From Rhizoclosmatium globosum (lineage: Eukaryota > Chytridiomycota > Chytridiomycetes > Chytridiales > Chytriomycetaceae): DNA of 64,000 nucleotides. The DNA lies in NCBI GenBank assembly GCA_002104985.1, contig MCGO01000017.1:434001-498000 (forward strand). The letters are read 5' to 3'. The notes beneath the pieces are model-generated. The model did not search any database, was not told the DNA's origin, and saw nothing but the letters and a program-made list of their open reading frames with translations. Shown here piece by piece: positions 48,245 through 59,541 of this stretch; positions within the stretch are counted from its first letter, which is position 1; each line of letters opens with the position of its first letter. The position numbers and the translations under genes were made by a program.

Positions 48245-48749
48245 GAAACCTTGTATTGATCTTTAGCTTGTAGTTGTTTGCTTGAATATATTGCGTGTTT
48301 ACCTTGGCAGAATTTTCAACCATACCCTTCACAGCATACGAAATAAATTACTCCTATTTTGTTGTTTGAATGCACAGTGTCTTGTAATTGTGCCAGAATC
48401 ATGAAACACTGAAGAACAGTGTGGTAAGTTTGCAGCCATACACCTCAAATTCCTTTTGTTCTTTAGGATGCAGTTTGACTAAGATGAACTTTTGTCCTTT
48501 GGAATGTGGCCATTGTTTGCCTTGTCTGGAAACAGAAAGGTTCGAGCTCAAATGTGTCTGACTATTGATAATCTCTTGTATGGCCTTTGTAGAATGTCTC
48601 CAAATTTGTCTACAGCACCTTATCAACTTTCTAATGGATACTGCTTAGTAGTTTCTGTGCAGGTATGGGAAGTATTCAACAGATGTATAATGCCCATGAA
48701 ATTATAGTAAACAACTGTTATGTCATGACTACCTACTTGGATATTGCAT
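48245..48749. other. Spacer between left arm and satellite
   Basis: Contains the 3' flank of the left-arm gene (aaataaatta near 48340) and A/T-rich DNA. Short ORFs (48399-48626 minus, 48492-48707 plus) have no support. Confidence 0.3.
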
Positions 48750-51700
48750 CTGGTTGGCCATCATTGGCTCAAATTTCACCGGTTGGCCATCACCGCTCAA
48801 ATTCATCCCAAAAACCATACGACTGCATTTTAATGACATCAGTGTGGTTAGGGCATTAGGATTCGAGTGTTACATTTCACGAAATGGGTCTTGTGTGCCG
48901 TTCGAAAGTCAACCAGAAAATAATCTGGTTGGCCATCACTCGCTCAAATTCATCCCAAAACCATACGACTGCATTTTATGACATCAGTGTGGTTAGGGCA
49001 TTAGGATTGAGTGTTACATTTCACGAAACGGGTTTTGTGTGTGGTTTGAAAGTCAACCAGAAAAAATCTGGTTGGCCATCATTGGCTCAAATTCATCCCA
49101 AAAACCATACGACTGCATTTTATGACATCAGTGTGGTTAGGGCATTAGGATTCGAGTGTTACATTTCACGAAACGGGTTTTGTGTGCAGTTCGAAAGTCA
49201 ACCAGAAAATAATCTGGTTGGCCATCACTCGGCTCAAATTCATCCAAAAACCATACGACTGCATTTTATAACATCAGTGTGGTTCAGGCATTAGGATTCG
49301 AGTGTTACATTTCACGAAACGGGTTTTGTGTGTGGTTCAAAAGTCAACCAGAAAATAATCTGGTTGGCCATCATTGGCTCAAATTCATCCCTAAAACCAT
49401 ACGACTGCATTTTATAACATCAGTGTGGTTAGGGCATTCATATTGGAGTGTTACATTTCACGAAATGGGTCTTGTGTGTGGTTTGAAAGTCAACCAGAAA
49501 AAATCTGGTTGGCCATCATTGGCTCAAATTCATCCCAAAAACCATACGACTGCATTTTATAACATCAGTGTGCTTAGGGCATTCATATTGGAGTGTTACA
49601 TTTCACGAAACGGGTCTTGCGTGCAGTTCGAAAGTCAACCAGAAAATAATCTGGTTGGCCATCATCTCGCTCAAATTCATCCCAAAAACCATACGACTGC
49701 ATTTTATGACATCAGTGTGGTTAGGGCATTAGGATTCGAGTGTTACATTTCAAGAAATGGGTCTTGTGTGTGGTTCGAAAGTCAACCAGAAAATAATCTG
49801 GTTGGCCATCATTGGCTCAAATTCATCCTAAAACCATACGACTGCATTTTATAACATCAGTGTGCTTAGGGCATTCATATTGGAGTGTTACATTTCATGA
49901 AATGGGTTTTGTGTGGTTCAAAAGTCAACCAGAAATTAATCTGGTTGGCCATCACGCTCAAAATCATCCCAAAAACCATACGACTGCATTTTATGACATC
50001 AGTGTGGTTAGGGCATTAGGATTCGAGTGTTACATTTCAAGAAACGGGTTTTGTGTGTGGTTCAAAAGTCAACCAGAAAATAATCTGGTTGGCCATCATT
50101 GGCTCAAATTCATCCCAAAAACCATACGACTGCATTTTATAACATCAGTGTGGTTAGGGCATTCATATTGGAGTGTTACATTTCAAGAAACGGGTTTTGT
50201 GTGTGGTTCAAAAGTCAACCAGAAAATAATCTGGTTGGCCATCATTGGCTCAAATTCATGCCCAAACCATGCAGCTGCATTTTATGACATCAGTGTGGTT
50301 AGGGCATTCATATTGGAGTGTTACATTTCACGAAATGGGTTTGTGTGTGGTTCGAAAGTCAACCAGAAATTAATCTGGTTGGCCATCATTGCTCAAATTC
50401 ATCCGAAAAACCATACGACAGCATTTTATGACATCAGTGTGGTTAGGGCATTAGGATTGAGTGTTACATTTCAAGAAACGGGTTTTGTGTGGTTCAAAGT
50501 CAACCAGAAAATAATCTGGTTGGCCATCATTGGCTCAAATTCATCCCGAAAACCATACGACTGCATTTTATGACATCAGTGTGCTTAGGGCATTCATATT
50601 GGAGTGTTACATTTCACGAAATGGGTCTTGTGTGCAGTTCGAAAGTCAACCAGAAAATAATCTGGTTGGCCATCATTGGCTCAAATTCATCCCAAAACCA
50701 TACGACTGCATTTTATGACATCAGTGTGGTTAGGGCATTCATATTGGAGTGTTACATTTCACGAAACGGGTTTGTGTGTGGTTCAAAGTCAACCAGAAAA
50801 TAATCTGGTTGGCCATCACTTGCTCAAATTCATCCCAAAACCATACGACTGCATTTTATGACATCAGTGTGGTTAGGGCATTAGGATTGAGTGTTACATT
50901 TCAAGAAATGGGTTTTGTGTGTGGTTCAAAGTCAACCAGAAAATAATCTGGTTGGCCATCATTGGCTCAAATTCATCCCAAAAACCATACGACTGCATTT
51001 TATGACATCAGTGTGGTTAGGGCATTCATATTGGAGTGTTACATTTCACGAAATGGGTTTGTGTGTGGTTCGAAAGTCAACCAGAAATAATCTGGTTGGC
51101 CATCATTGCTCAAATTCATCCCAAAACCATACGACTGCATTTTATGACATCAGTGTGGTTAGGGCATTCATATTGAGTGTTACATTTCAAGAAACGGGTT
51201 TTGTGTGTGGTTCGAAAGTCAACCAGAAAATAATCTGGTTGGCCATCATTGGCTCAAATTCATCCCAAAAACCATACGACTGCATTTTATAACATCAGTG
51301 TGGTTAGGGCATTCATATTGGAGTGTTACATTTCAAGAAATGGGTTTGTGTGTGGTTCGAAAGTCAACCAGAAAATAATCTGGTTGGCCATCATTGGCTC
51401 AAATTCATCCCAAAACCATACGACTGCATTTTATGACATCAGTGTGGTTAGGGCATTCATATTGGAGTGTTACATTTCACGAAATGGGTCTTGTGTGTGT
51501 TCGAAAGTCAACCAGAAATAATCTGGTTGGCCATCATTGGCTCAAATTCATCCCAAAAACCATACGACTGCATTTTTGACATCAGTGTGGTTAGGGCATT
51601 CATATTGAGTGTTACATTTCAAGAAATGGGTCTTGTGTGGTTCGAAAGTCAACCAGAAAATAATCTGGTTGGCCATCATTGGCTCAAATTCATCCCAAAA

Positions 51701-54700
51701 CCATACGACTGCATTTTATGACATCAGTGTGGTTAGGGCATTCATATTGGAGTGTTACATTTCACGAAATGGGTTTGTGTGCAGTTCGAAAGTCAACCAG
51801 AAATAATCTGGTTGGCCATCATTGGCTCAAATTCATCCCAAAACCATACGACTGCATTTTATACATCAGTGTGGTTAGGGCATTAGGATTCAGTGTTACA
51901 TTTCACGAAAGGGTTTGTGTGTGGTTCGAAAGTCAACCAGAAATAATCTGGTTGGCCATCATTGGCTCAAATTCATCCCAAAACCATACGACTGCATTTT
52001 ATGACATCAGTGTGGTTAGGGCATTATATTGGAGTGTTACATTTCAAAAATGGGTCTTGTGTGTGGTTCGAAAGTCAACCAGAAAATAATCTGGTTGGCC
52101 ATCATTGGCTCAAATTCATCCCAAAACCATACGACTGCATTTTATGACATCAGTGTGCTTAGGGCATTCATATTGGAGTGTTACATTTCACGAAATGGGT
52201 CTTGTGTGTGGTTCGAAAGTCAACCAGAAAATAATCTGGTTGGCCATCATTGGCTCAAATTCATCCCAAAACCATACGACTGCATTTTATGACATCAGTG
52301 TGGTTAGGGCATTCAATTGGAGTGTTACATTTCAAAATGGGTCTTGTGTGTGGTTCGAAAGTCAACCAGAAAATAATCTGGTTGGCCATCATTGGCTCAA
52401 ATTCATCCCAAAACCATACGACTGCATTTTATACATCAGTGTGGTTAGGGCATTCATATTGGAGTGTTACATTTCGAAATGGGTCTTGTGTGCAGTTCGA
52501 AAGTCAACCAGAAAATAATCTGGTTGGCCATCATTGGCTCAAATTCATCCCAAAACCATACGACTGCATTTTATACATCAGTGTGGTTAGGGCATTCATA
52601 TTGGAGTGTTACATTTCACGAAATGGGTCTTGTGTGGTTCGAAAGTCAACCAGAAAATAATCTGGTTGGCCATCATTGGCTCAAATTCATCCCAAAACCA
52701 TACGACTGCATTTTATACATCAGTGTGCTTAGGGCATTCATATTGGAGTGTTACATTTCACAAATGGGTCTTGTGTGCAGTTCGAAAGTCAACCAGAAAA
52801 TAATCTGGTTGGCCATCATTGGCTCAAATTCATCCCAAAACCATACGACTGCATTTTATGACATCAGTGTGCTTAGGGCATTAGGATTCAGTGTTACATT
52901 TCACGAAATGGGTCTTGTGTGTGGTTCGAAAGTCAACCAGAAAATAATCTGGTTGGCCATCATTGCTCAAATTCATCCCAAAACCATACGACTGCATTTT
53001 ATGACATCAGTGTGGTTAGGGCATTCATATTGGAGTGTTACATTTCACAAAGGGTTTTGTGTGGTTCGAAAGTCAACCAGAAAATAATCTGGTTGGCCAT
53101 CATTGGCTCAAATTCATCCCAAAAACCATACGACTGCATTTTATGACATCAGTGTGGTTAGGGCATTCATATTGGAGTGTTACATTTCACGAAATGGGTC
53201 TTGTGTGTGGTTCGAAAGTCAACCAGAAAATAATCTGGTTGGCCATCATCTCAAATTCATCCCAAAACCATACGACTGCATTTTATGACATCAGTGTGGT
53301 TAGGGCATTATATTGGAGTGTTACATTTCACGAAATGGGTCTTGTGTGTGGTTCGAAAGTCAACCAGAAAATAATCTGGTTGGCCATCATTGGCTCAAAT
53401 TCATCCCAAAAACCATACGACTGCATTTTATGACATCAGTGTGGTTAGGGCATTAGGAGTGTTACATTTCACGAAAGGGTTTGTGTGTGGTTCGAAAGTC
53501 AACCAGAAAATAGGTTGGCCATCATTGGCTCAAATTCATCCCAAAAACCATACGACTGCATTTTATGACATCAGTGTGGTTAGGGCATTAGGATTGAGTG
53601 TTACATTTCACGAAATGGGTCTTGTGTGCAGTTCGAAAGTCAACCAGAAAATAATCTGGTTGGCCATCATTGGCTCAAATTCATCCCAAAACCATACGAT
53701 GCATTTTATAACATCAGTGTGGTTAGGGCATTCATATTGGAGTGTTACATTTCACGAAAGGGTCTTGTGTGTGGTTCGAAAGTCAACCAGAAAATAATCT
53801 GGTTGGCCATCATTGGCTCAAATTCATCCCAAAACCATACGACTGCATTTTATACATCAGTGTGGTTAGGGCATTCATATTGGAGTGTTACATTTCACGA
53901 AATGGGTCTTGTGTGTGGTTCGAAAGTCAACCAGAAAATAATCTGGTTGGCCATCATTGGCTCAAATTCATCCCAAAAACCATACGACTGCATTTTATGA
54001 CATCAGTGTGGCTTAGGGCATTCATATTGGAGTGTTACATTTCACGAAATGGGTCTTGTGTGTGGTTCGAAAGTCAACCAGAAAATAATCTGGTTGGCCA
54101 TCATTGGCTCAAATTCATCCCAAAACCATACGACTGGCATTTTATACATCAGTGTGCTTAGGGCATTCATATTGGAGTGTTACATTTCACGAAAATGGGT
54201 CTTGTGTGTGGTTCGAAAGTCAACCAGAAAATAATCTGGTTGGCCATCATTGGCTCAAATTCATCCCAAAACCATACGACTGCATTTTATGACATCAGTG
54301 TGCTTAGGGCATTCATATTGGAGTGTTACATTTCACGAAATGGGTCTTGTGTGCAGTTCGAAAGTCAACCAGAAAATAATCTGGTTGGCCATCATTGGCT
54401 CAAATTCATCCCAAAAACCATACGACTGCATTTTATAACATCAGTGTGGTTAGGGCATTCATATTGGAGTGTTACATTTCACGAAATGGGTCTTGTGTGT
54501 GGTTCGAAAGTCAACCAGAAAATAATCTGGTTGGCCATCATTGGCTCAAATTCATCCCAAAACCATACGACTGCATTTTTTATGACATCAGTGTGGTTAG
54601 GGCATTCATATTGGAGTGTTACATTTCACGAAATGGGTCTTGTGTGTGGTTCGAAAGTCAACCAGAAAAATAATCTGGTTGGCCATCATTGGCTCAAATT

Positions 54701-56570
54701 CATCCCAAAAACCATACGACTGCATTTTATAACATCAGTGTGGTTAGGGCATTCATATTGGAGTGTTACATTTCACGAAATGGGTCTTGTGTGCGTTCGA
54801 AAGTCAACCAGAAAATAATCTGGTTGGCCATCATTGGCTCAAATTCATCCCAAAACCATACGACTGCATTTTATGACATCAGTGTGCTTAGGGCATTCAT
54901 ATTGGAGTGTTACATTTCACGAAATGGGTCTTGTGTGTGGTTCGAAAGTCAACCAGAAAATAATCTGGTTGGCCATCATTGGCTCAAATTCATCCCAAAA
55001 CCATACGACTGCATTTTATAACATCAGTGTGGTTAGGGCATTCATATTGGAGTGTTACATTTCACGAAATGGGTCTTGGTGTGCGTTCGAAAGTCAACCA
55101 GAAAATAATCTGGTTGGCCATCATTGGCTCAAATTCATCCCAAAACCATACACTGCATTTTATGACATCAGTGTGCTTAGGGCATTCATATTGGAGTGTT
55201 ACATTTCACGAAATGGGTCTTGTGTGCAGTTCGAAAGTCAACCAGAAAATAATCTGGTTGGCCATCATCGCTCAAATTCATCCCAAAAACCATACGAACT
55301 GCATTTTATAACATCAGTGTGGTTAGGGCATTCATATTGGGAGTGTTACATTTCACGAAAATGGGTCTTGTGTGTGGTTCGAAAGTCAACCAGAAAATAA
55401 TCTGGTTGGCCATCATTGGCTCAAATTCATCCCCAAAACCATACGACTGCATTTTATGACATCAGTGTGGTTAGGGCATTCATATTGGAGTGTTACATTT
55501 CACGAAATGGGTCTTGTGTGTGGTTCGAAAGTCAACCAGAAAATAATCTGGTTGGCCATCATTGGCTCAAATTCATCCCAAAACCATACGACTGCATTTT
55601 ATGACATCAGTGTGGTTAGGGCATTCATATTGGAGTGTTACATTTCACGAAATGGGTCTTGTGTGAGTTCGAAAGTCAACCAGAAAATAATCTGGTTGGC
55701 CATCATTGGCTCAAATTCATCCCAAAAACCATACGACTGCATTTTATGACATCAGTGTGCTTAGGGCATTCATATTGGAGTGTTACATTTCACGAAATGG
55801 GTCTTGTGTGCAGTTCGAAAGTCAACCAGAAAATAATCTGGTTGGCCATCATTGGCTCAAATTCATCCCAAAACCATACGACTGCATTTTATAACATCAG
55901 TGTGGTTAGGGCATTCATATTGGAGTGTTACATTTCACGAAATGGGTTTGTGTGCAGTTCGAAAGTCAACCAGAAAATAATCTGGTTGGCCATCATTGGC
56001 TCAAATTCATCCCCAAAACATACGACTGCATTTTATGACATCAGTGTGTTAGGGCATTCATATTGGAGTGTTACATTTCACGAAATGGGTCTTGTGTGCA
56101 GTTCGAAAGTCAACCAGAAAATAAATCTGGTTGGCCATCATTGGCTCAAATTCATCCCCAAAACCATACGACTGCATTTTATGACATCAGTGTGGTTAGG
56201 GCATTCATATTGGAGTGTTACATTTCACGAAATGGGTCTTGTGTGTGGTTCGAAAGTCAACCAGAAAATAATCTGGTTGGCCATCATTGGCTCAAATTCA
56301 TCCCAAAACCATACAATGCATTTTATGACATCAGTGTGGTTAGGGCATTCATATTGGAGTGTTACATTTCACAAATGGGTCTTGTGTGCAGTTCGAAAGT
56401 CAACCAGAAAATAATCTGGTTGGCCATCATTGGCTCAAATTCATCCCAAAAACCATACGACTGCATTTTATGACATCAGGTGTTAGGGCATTGGGATTTT
56501 AATGGTTTCATTTCACAAAATGGGTCTTAGGGTTATAAGTGTGGTTAGGGGATTGGGATTTGAGTGGTAT
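48750..56570. repeat. Satellite array, about 53 copies of a 145-bp unit
   Basis: A unit starting ggttggccatcattggctc and running through catacgactgcatttta, catcagtgtggttagggc, gttacatttcacgaaatggg and aaagtcaaccagaaaat recurs every 145 bp. Early copies (48770-49750) mostly carry aggattcgag where most later copies carry catattggag. Other diagnostic variants are gcttaggg/ggttaggg, gcagttcg/tggttcg and aacatcag/gacatcag. The last full unit ends near 56480; degenerate pieces run to about 56570. Because 145 = 1 mod 3 and the unit has few stops, it throws up many ORFs of up to 260 codons; I treat none as genes. Confidence 0.97.
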
Positions 56571-56711
56571 TCTGGAATTCTGTCGCATCTTGGCATTGGG
56601 AGTTCATTTTAGTTTTTCAAACACAATGGATTTAACATTCAAATAAGGGCATTATTATTCGGAAGTTTCTCTGAACACGAGATGGAGTGGAAGGAGAAGA
56701 ACGATACCAAA

Positions 56712-58032
56712 TTACTCATTCCACTCTAGAGGATCACTTTCAGCAATGATTCGTTGCATACTTTCGTACAAGGCAAGAAAACCTGTTGACTGAGCACAAA
56801 TTGACATGTTTGCTGGAGTTACTTGCACATTTTTTCTGGCAAGAAGGGAAATACAGAGCTCAGCTGTGGAAAAAAGATGAGAAACAAAAGTCAAGTTACC
56901 AGAGCAGATAACTTACGCCGAAGATGGAGCCACACAAAGTGAATTAAAATAAGTGCTGCATGTGGATCTTCAAAGTTCATCAATGCCAAGAGGGTTGTGA
57001 CAAATTCTTCATCAATGGCATCTCCGACCATTATACTTTCTACTGACATACTGAACGCAATTCGTAAAAGTATGGCTGTGTTCTCATGTCCAGAGAACCC
57101 AGCATTTAGAGAATCTTTGATATGCAGGCATAGAGGCCTTGTGCTCCGCTTGAGCAAATAAAAGATCCTAGTAAAAGAGAGTGGCTGCAAGACATTGAAA
57201 CGGTCAATCAAGTATAACGTACGTTCCACTGGAACAATTGGGTAAACAACGTTTTCCACCAGCCAGAATCTGAGAAACAGTTTTGCAATGTGACTATTGA
57301 AGGCAGGAGATCCGGCAAGAACAAAGAGGACCATCAACGATTTGCTGAATGAGAAGCAGGAAGTGGCGTCAACATTGATTCGAGCAAATTCAGCGACAGG
57401 ATCAACAGCAGTGATAATCAGTGGCGATTTTATGGTTTGGAGAAGGAGATTGAACTTCATTGGATCAAGTTTTGGCATATCAAAACAGTTTCGTAAGCAA
57501 CGACTTCATTCGCTCCTCATCGGAGTCATCCATAGTCAAGGAAGCCATTCTTTCAATTTGATCAATACTCAGGCTCAGATCACTCGGATCACTGCTGCAA
57601 TGCGTTTGGTTGAGACGGAATATGCATAGAAATGGTAGATGGCGTTGGGATGGCAAAGGCACTCAGGTCAATCAAGCGATTCAATGTACTGGCTGTTCCC
57701 AATATTTCCAGCATTTTGAGAAGTGAAGGTATAGTCGCGAAGAGGCACCGGCTCGTTGGGCACTTTGTTATTGGAATCGCGGCCAAGATGTCACCAGCTC
57801 GTAAATAGCCACGAACAGTTTCCCAGGTTCTTGTTGCACCACAGAGATGCTTCCACTTTTCCGAATGAAATACATCCATAAGGCGCACCTGTCCGTCAGG
57901 TCCGAGGAGGTCCTTCATTTCATTAGTGAGTACTCTGATTTGACAGGTTCGCTCGGCCTCTTGTGCGATGCTTCGCGTTGTTGTGAATGCGGGAATAGGA
58001 GAAGACATCGAGTAGGACGACGAGGAAGCCAT
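56712..58032 (-). CDS. Unrecognised protein, right inverted copy
   Basis: Same start (MASSSSYSMSSPIPAFTTTR) and nearly the same sequence as the left copy up to SKSLMVLFVLAGSP. It then diverges: LRFWLVENVVYPIVPVERTL, RFNVLQPLSFTRIFYLL, LLRIAFSMSVESIMVGDAID, LTSLLALMNFEDP-like segments and a last exon ending RIIAESDPLEWNE (left copy: PIEWDD). At the left copy's 47155 site this copy reads ETVRGYLRAGDILAAIPI through, showing which frame is right. Frame changes at about 57770 and 57480 remain. Family not recognised. Confidence 0.6.
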
Positions 58033-58535
58033 CGCGGCAACAGATTCAGTTCTGGGTGCTGGTTCTGGTGGGATTCTTTTCCCGCCCAAATGAAACAGGA
58101 AGAAACAAGAGAGATGGAAGAGAGATGGAAGAGAATGGTTACGAGTGATTTATGCACTAACGGCGGTATTAAAAATATTTCTTAATGCGAGAAAGTTTGT
58201 TGCCCTGCAGTGTCGCTCACTGTCATTCGGGTTTCAAATGTCGTTCTTGGAAAAGGTTATTCAACTGTTTTGAACGTAAAGATACATTCTATGAAGAAAC
58301 TAAAAACGACTCAAAAAGCTCTTGCAACTCGCAAGGGAGTCCTTAAGTCATGGTCCTCTTTGCACTCAAGAATACAGCATCCGCACTTCAATTTACAGCA
58401 AAAACTCACTGATTTGATTCAGCAAATAGAGAGGGTTGGGTCTAAGTGATGTTTCATTCTGAGAATCGCGGATAGTGCGAGAGAATTGATGTTGAGAGTG
58501 TCTTGATCGGACTGGAGGATAAAGGGCGAGGCTAT
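56712..58535. repeat. Right arm of inverted duplication
   Basis: Inverted copy of 46430-48244. The coordinate sum stays at 104,965-104,966 over the outer 500 bp and drifts only to 104,956 at the stop codons, so the arms are almost colinear. Confidence 0.85.
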
Positions 58536-58717
58536 AATCACAGCCTCGTTGATCAGTTTCGAAAGCAGACGAAGAACAGAGTGTGTTTGAGGGGTATCCA
58601 TGGCAGTAAGTGGAACAGGACATCTGAAGAAGCCAATGGATGGATTGTCTGCATTCTTCTCTCTGTTTGTTTTGGATGGATAGTTGGATAGCCAAATGGG
58701 AAGAACGTGCGTGCAAA
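58455..58717 (+). repeat. Direct repeat copy 2 (5' end of F-box-like gene, truncated)
   Basis: Repeats 44870-45118 in the same orientation, 13.6 kb away. On the reverse strand it encodes only the start of the F-box-like protein (HPLASSDVLFHLLP region); the rest of that gene is missing and the right inverted arm begins instead. The inner part (58455-58535) is also present, inverted, at 46430-46510. Confidence 0.8.
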
Positions 58718-58877
58718 CGAAGCTTTGGTTAGGTCCTCGGATTTTTTTATTTCTTCTTCGTTTTATTGTTCTTTTCTGTCTTTTCTTTTGCAAGATGATA
58801 AAGAAATGATATTGTATGACTCCTTGTTTGTCATAGTCTTCGCCACTCCTTTCCTTTTTCCCTTATCAGAACAAAAA

Positions 58878-59444
58878 ATGGCCACATTCAGTCTCGTCGG
58901 CGACATTTCCGGTGTACCAACCTCTCAAGAAGGCTACTACTTGGTACAAGTTGGAGAAAACTTCAATGTCAATTTGAAGGTTTTCAAGAAACTTCACATT
59001 GGCGACTCCGTTGCGGCCAGTGGAACCATTGCCAACCCAGGGAATCCGGTTTTCTGGGCATCATCCTGCACGGAACTCGACATAAATCCACAAGCAGAGT
59101 ATTCTACTGCAGAACTTCATTTATCAGTTCATGGCGTTGCTGCTACTACTTCCCCTTCCCATATTCTTACTGTTACTTCCAATCCATCATATGACTACGT
59201 GACTAAAGCCAAAGATTCTGTATTTACCTTTTCTTTTACTCCCACTATTATCAATGCCGATGTGACGTTGCGTTGGCCAGATCGAATGACTGATACCCGC
59301 GGTTGCTACAGTGGCACTGTAGTTGGCTTTAAGGATAATTCCTTTCAAGTTAAATACTCTCACCTCTCTTTTTGTGGAACGAAGCCTGCAACTACAAATG
59401 AATCCACTCCACCTAAAGCTAAGCGTGTCAGACCCAGTGAATGA
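58878..59444 (+). CDS. Hypothetical beta-rich protein next to dUTPase-like gene
   Basis: ATG 58878 gives MATFSLVGDISGVPTSQEGY, then YLVQVGENFNVNLKVFKKL, HIGDSVAASGTIANPGNP, VFTFSFTPTIINADVTLRWP and GCYSGTVVGFKDNSFQVKYS, ending in a basic tail (KAKRVRPSE). One uninterrupted exon of 188 residues with no indel. The alternating strands and GDSVAASGTI turn could be OB-fold-like, but I cannot prove that. AATAAA near 59496. The co-oriented dUTPase-like gene starts about 100 bp downstream. Unlike most of the window, its frame is clean. Confidence 0.6.
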   Translation: MATFSLVGDISGVPTSQEGYYLVQVGENFNVNLKVFKKLHIGDSVAASGTIANPGNPVFWASSCTELDINPQAEYSTAELHLSVHGVAATTSPSHILTVTSNPSYDYVTKAKDSVFTFSFTPTIINADVTLRWPDRMTDTRGCYSGTVVGFKDNSFQVKYSHLSFCGTKPATTNESTPPKAKRVRPSE

Positions 59445-59541
59445 TTTTGTTAAATATTTGTTGCTTTTTTGCATTATCGTGTTTATGTGTTGAATAAATG
59501 GAATGTTATCTCAAATGTACAATTTTGTTCTTTAAAACATC

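Noticed and set aside
48846..56473. Dozens of ORFs of 60-260 codons across the 145-bp array
   Set aside because: They are the same unit read in rotating frames. They start at any internal ATG, end at the same TGA/TAA, and have no conserved gene boundaries or splice sites.
48750..56570. Telomere-like TTAGGG once per satellite unit
   Set aside because: Only a single hexamer per 145 bp, never in tandem, and the array is interstitial; not evidence of a telomere.
48750..56570. CRISPR-like array
   Set aside because: No short repeats with unique spacers: the whole 145-bp unit repeats, and the DNA is eukaryotic.
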